Shown here piece after piece: positions 60,990 through 64,000 of a DNA stretch of 64,000 bases. The position numbers and the translations under genes were made by a program. A model generated the notes under the pieces. That model was not told the origin of the DNA. It ran no database searches and saw nothing but the letters and a program-made list of their open reading frames with translations. The stretch is from assembly GCA_029880265.1 (NCBI GenBank), contig JAOUOT010000009.1, positions 52,021-116,020 of the forward strand. Direction: 5' to 3'. The stretch comes from Spirochaetia bacterium (lineage in GTDB: Bacteria > Spirochaetota > Leptospiria > Turneriellales > JAOUOS01). How positions within the stretch are numbered: the stretch's first letter is position 1; every line of letters starts with the position of its first letter.

Positions 60990-61340
60990 ATGATTTTTAC
61001 CGATTTTTCACAATTTCGGATATTCTTAAAAACAGGCATCACGGATCTTCGTAAATCAATCAATACCCTTTCTATTTTGGTTGAAAAAAACATGGATGAA
61101 AATATATTTGAAAAAAGCCTTTTTATATTTTGCAATAGAAGAAAAAATCTAGTCAAGATTCTTTATTGGGATATAAACGGATTTTGTATCTGGATGAAGA
61201 AACTTGAAAAAGATAAATTACCTTGGCTTCAATCAGAAGACGCAAAAAGAGAAATAAATTCTAAAGAGCTTGAACTTTTATTAAGTGGGATTGATTTTTT
61301 CAAGGCGCATAAAAAATTAAATTATTTATCCGTTACATAA
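60990..61340 (+). CDS. tnpB: IS66 accessory protein TnpB
   Basis: 116 residues: FRIFLKTGITDLRKSINTLS, SLFIFCNRRKNLVKILYWDI and GFCIWMKKLEKDKLPW are the IS66 Orf2 family signature (GxTDMRKxxdgL...lFvFcnrrrdrlKiLywDxxGfclwyKRLE). The ORF is intact. It may still act in trans on other IS66 copies. Confidence 0.93.
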   Translation: MIFTDFSQFRIFLKTGITDLRKSINTLSILVEKNMDENIFEKSLFIFCNRRKNLVKILYWDINGFCIWMKKLEKDKLPWLQSEDAKREINSKELELLLSGIDFFKAHKKLNYLSVT

Positions 61341-61387
61341 AAAAATGCTTTTTAAACTATGTCTATATATTAAAATAGCCTCATAAT

Positions 61388-62966
61388 ATGAAGCATTTAA
61401 ATTCTCTTTCAAAAGAAGAACTCATTGAGATTATTCTAAATAATGAAAACGATATTCGAAAGATAACGGCTGAAAGAAATATTTATCGGTAAGAATTATT
61501 ATTGCTCAGATACAGACAGTTTGCTCAAAAATCTGAAAAACTACCGAAAGAAGAACAACTTCAAGTGTGGCTTTTCAATGAGGCAGAGACTTACGGCAAA
61601 GAAAAGGCTGCTGATGAAGAAAAGCTCAATATAATCAAAGTATCTTCGCATAAACGCAGAAAGAGAGGCCGAAAATCTCTGCCTTCAAATTTTCCAACAG
61701 AAGAAATTATACATGATTTAAAAGAAGAAGAAAAGATATGTTCGTGCTGTAATAACCAGCTTAAAAAAATTGGCGAAGATAAATCTGAAGAGCTTGAATA
61801 CATCCCTCGCTCAGTTAAAAATCATACGCCATATACGATATAAATATTCATGTTCATGCGATGAAAATACTTCGGGAGTGATAACTCCGCCTTCGCCCGT
61901 TAAATTAATACCGAAAAGTTTTTCTACGCCCTCTCTTTTGGTGCCTGTTATGGTAAGCAAATTCTGCGACGCTTTACCATTTTATCGTCAGGAAAAGATT
62001 TTTAAGCCTTTCGGAATAGACCTTCCCAGAGCGACAATGTGTAATTGGACGGTAAAAATACATGAAAAAACAAAATCATTCATAGAACTTATGGAAGAAT
62101 ACCTGAAAAGCGGTAATCTTCTTTTGACGGATGAAACAACAGTTCAGGTTTTAAAAGAGCCGGGAAAATCTGCGGAAAGTAAATCTTATATGTGGATTTT
62201 TGTAGGCGGCAATAAAGATTCGCCGGTTGTCCTTTATAAATACCGCGAAAGAAGGACGACTTCTTTTTTAAATGACTTTTTGGATAATTTTCGCGGCGTT
62301 ATGCTGACGGATGGATATGAAGCTTAGGATAAAATTGTCCGGCTTGATGGAATTACCCATGCGGGATGCTGGGCGCATGTCAGAAGAAAGTTTTTTGAAC
62401 ATTACGAGATAGACCCTGCAGATTCTGAAAAGTTTTTCTTAAAAATAATTCAAAAGTTTTACTATATTGAAAAAGAAATCAGAGAATCATTTCTTCCTTT
62501 AGAAGAAATTTTAGAAAAGCGGTAAAAAGAATCAAGGCCCATAGTTGAAGATTTTTTTAACCAGATTTTAGAGAAATCTAAAACGATTCCGCCGAAAAGC
62601 TCTTTGGGCAAAGCAATTAATTACGCGCTGAAACAAAAGGAAAAACTTTTAGTGTTTTTAGAAAAACCAGAAGCCCCCATCGATAATAATTTCGCGGAAA
62701 ACATGATAAGACCGTTTGTCGTTGGCAGAAAGAACTGGCTTTTTTCTGATACAATGAAAGGCGCGTATGCAAGCGCTGCGATCTACAGTATCATACAAAC
62801 CGCTATCTTAAACGGTCTTGAACCATACTGGTATTTAAGATATCTTTTTGAAAAACTCCCGCTTGCCGCTAATTTTGAAGATTTAGAAAAACTACTTCCA
62901 AATAAAATCAGGCAGGATGAACTAAAAAAATACTATGGCATACATACCTTAAGACGGGTTTGTTGA
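61388..62966 (+). pseudogene. tnpC: IS66 transposase TnpC, disrupted
   Basis: Starting at ATG 61388 (MKHLNSLSKEELIEIILNNE). The frame is broken by TAA at 61490 (family usually Gln, ...IYRQELLLLRYRQFA), a frameshift near 61820 (LEYIPRSVK to IIRHIRYKYSC), TAG at 62325 (family usually Tyr, GYEAYDKI) and TAA at 62523 (EKRQKESRP). Otherwise the zinc finger (CSCCNNQLKK), the DDE region (LLLTDETTVQVLKEP, YMWIFVGG, GVMLTDGY, HAGCWAHVRRKF) and the C-terminus (IDNNFAENMIRPFVVGRKNW) are well preserved, so inactivation is recent. Confidence 0.93.
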
Positions 62967-62974
62967 GCGCTTAC
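62963..62974. repeat. IS66 right terminal inverted repeat
   Basis: TTGAGCGCTTAC, the inverse of the left end; it overlaps the tnpC stop codon by four bases. Confidence 0.85.
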
Positions 62975-62977
62975 ATT

Positions 62978-63073
62978 ATATTTGCCAGATTAAGAAGTTA
63001 TATTTCAACATGCAGAAAACAAAATCTGAATATTCTGGATTCTATCGCAAAAATATTCAGAAACCAACAGATA
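62978..63073 (+). pseudogene. C-terminal fragment of a second transposase
   Basis: 31 codons without a start: FARLRSYISTCRKQNLNILD SIAKIFRTNR before TAG. It resembles the C-terminal LRSYISTxRKQGxNxLEAL segment of some IS66-type transposases. It begins right after the IS66 end, so the element may have inserted into, or recombined with, another IS copy. Confidence 0.5.
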
Positions 63074-63306
63074 GAACTTTTTAATACTGAATAGTTACTT
63101 TTTTTCTTTATTAACTTGCCAACAGGAGTGTATCGATTAGTGTTTTAATTATCATTATAAAACTGATATACGTTCTGTTATAAAATCAACCGTTTACTCA
63201 TGGCCAAATAACTGTGCAACTACCACCGGCTCCAGAAGAAAAGCCTCATCAACTTCAACTTGCAGTCTACTATTACTGTCAAGTCTGTCCGGAACAATAG
63301 CACTAT
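63074..63306. other. Spacer between IS66 and the lipoprotein gene
   Basis: No gene or clear repeat found. The composition is less AT-rich around 63200-63290 (CTACCACCGGCTCCAGAAG), which could be a further relic. Confidence 0.35.
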
Positions 63307-63777
63307 TTAAATATTATCCTGTTGTTCAATCGGAATTGTAGTTACTGTATCAATCACTAACATCTTTGGAACAAGTTTTTCTGGGAATACATGTATTAAT
63401 TCTCTATAAATTTCTTCATTAGGGCTTATTTTCGCAACTTTGGGAGCTGGTAAAAGAATAATTTTTTTCATACTTATAAATTGTGGAGAGCTTACAATAT
63501 TATCAGAAACTAAGAACATTTTTCTTAAATCTAAATTAGATTCAGTTGACGATAAATTTTTAATCGATATTTTTGTAGTGATATAAGTATGATTTTCTTC
63601 TGGATAGTATTCAAGACGCCCAATAATGAAACTCTTTGGTCCTTTTTCTATACTTTCAATATTAAATTCCCAATTATTTTCTTTTTGTTGCATCCCGTGT
63701 GAATAATAAATAGTTTTACATGACAAAAGAGAGAATAATACAATACATAATGTTGTTATAAATTTTCTTCCCCTCAT
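63307..63777 (-). CDS. Lipoprotein of unknown function
   Basis: 156 residues from ATG 63777 (MRGRKFITTLCIVLFSLLSC), chosen because AAGGAGG sits seven bases upstream and a signal peptide with lipobox LLSC begins here; the longer ORF start at 63891 is not supported. The mature part is beta-rich with a DUF4352-like middle (YITTKISIKNLSSTESNLDL then KMFLVSDNIVSSP) and a polar end. Likely attached to a membrane. No operon partner. Confidence 0.78.
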   Translation of the reverse strand: MRGRKFITTLCIVLFSLLSCKTIYYSHGMQQKENNWEFNIESIEKGPKSFIIGRLEYYPEENHTYITTKISIKNLSSTESNLDLRKMFLVSDNIVSSPQFISMKKIILLPAPKVAKISPNEEIYRELIHVFPEKLVPKMLVIDTVTTIPIEQQDNI

Positions 63778-63928
63778 GATAGCCTCCTTGTTTTTACCGC
63801 ATAACATTTTATTAAACGGTTTGCCATAATCCGTGGAATAATTTATCTTGTAAAGTAATTTCACGGGGAAATATATAGAATCCAATGACATATCTTACAG
63901 TTGGTTTTTTATAGATTGAATAAGAAAC

Positions 63929-63978
63929 GGCTCGCTCCGAAAATGGTTTTAGCAAAAAAAACAATATAGGAGCAAGCC
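63929..63978 (+). promoter_or_regulatory. Hairpin that covers the ribosome binding site of the last ORF
   Basis: GGCTCGCTCC (63929-63938) pairs with GGAGCAAGCC (63969-63978) with one mismatch and a 30-nt loop. The second arm includes the Shine-Dalgarno GGAG and ends at the ATG (63979), so folding would hide the RBS, as known for some IS transposase mRNAs. Confidence 0.45.
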
Positions 63979-64000
63979 ATGTACAATATCGAACAAAAGA
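63979..64000 (+). CDS. Start of an ORF cut by the window edge
   Basis: ATG 63979 with AGGAG seven bases upstream begins MYNIEQK. Only seven codons are visible, so no product can be assigned. The location in IS-rich DNA and the RBS hairpin make a transposase plausible. Confidence 0.4.

Larger units (their letters stand above)
60671..62974 (+). mobile_element. IS66-family insertion sequence with intact ends but broken tnpC
   Basis: 2.3 kb. Terminal inverted repeats GTAAGCGCTCAA (60671-60682) and TTGAGCGCTTAC (62963-62974) are perfect over 12 bp and continue imperfectly to about 26 bp. It carries tnpA, tnpB and tnpC in the usual order. The flanking 8 bp (CCTCTTTC left, ATTATATT right) differ, so no target duplication remains. 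tnpC has three in-frame stops and a frameshift, so this copy cannot move on its own. Confidence 0.92.

Noticed and set aside
61388-62966. Possible recoding of TAA/TAG in tnpC (Gln or Tyr)
   Set aside because: TAA, TAG and TGA all end ordinary genes in this window, and tnpC also has a frameshift, so these are inactivating mutations.
1-64000. CRISPR array or cas genes
   Set aside because: No regularly spaced direct repeats and no Cas-like ORF were seen on either strand.

Overview
The window reads as a chromosome segment of an AT-rich, diderm, LPS-making bacterium. It carries lpxK, three LPS or O-antigen style modules, relaxed lipoprotein signals of the LLSC or LSAC type, cheA, STAS and receiver-domain genes, TTG and GTG starts, and tandem cyclic-nucleotide-binding proteins. 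This mix fits a free-living spirochaete (Leptospirales-like) best, but the phylum is inferred and no rRNA is present to settle it.

Layout. 1-463: start of cheA (minus, cut by the window edge). 1103-7096: uvrA, then a STAS anti-anti-sigma protein, D-Ala-D-Ala ligase, a small LigD-phosphoesterase-like protein, a coiled-coil protein and an outer-membrane protein. 7110-21216: surface polysaccharide locus with glycosyltransferases, methyltransferases, a Wzx-like flippase, a WaaL-like ligase on the opposite strand, a nucleotidyltransferase/kinase fusion and rfbC-rfbD-rfbA for dTDP-sugar synthesis (rfbB is not here, and RfbA has an altered active-site signature). 21397-24418: two single-domain receivers and uvrC.

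24731-33147: respiratory locus. It holds a heme-copper-oxidase-like subunit without the paired CuB histidines, a 48-residue membrane peptide, a CuA subunit II, a heme-copper subunit I that keeps all six metal-ligand histidines but has Gln where O2 reductases have the cross-linked Tyr, an SCO copper chaperone, a cytochrome b/ferredoxin/MvhD-like fusion and CtaB. I read it as a probable heme-copper NO reductase, or an atypical terminal oxidase, with its own electron-input protein. This is the strongest candidate for an under-described system in the window.

33164-51904: two tandem cyclic-nucleotide-binding paralogues without HTH, an ald/M20 peptidase operon, tmk, glycosyltransferases, trmB, a rubrerythrin-like protein, an ankyrin-repeat lipoprotein, a metallophosphoesterase, lpxK, pyrC and rpmI-rplT. 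51916-55675 (minus): glmS, a sigma factor and a zinc-finger anti-sigma-like gene in one operon, with two hairpins in the glmS leader.

55891-64000: tRNA-Asp followed by an accessory region of transferred and decaying DNA. It contains IS110 transposase remnants, a methyltransferase-TetR-DUF3995 cassette with a 36-bp perfect palindromic operator and flanking 19-bp inverted repeats, an AbrB/PIN toxin-antitoxin pair with its own promoter, an 88-nt imperfect hairpin, a dead IS66 element with intact ends, a lipoprotein gene, and the first codons of an ORF whose ribosome binding site lies in a hairpin.
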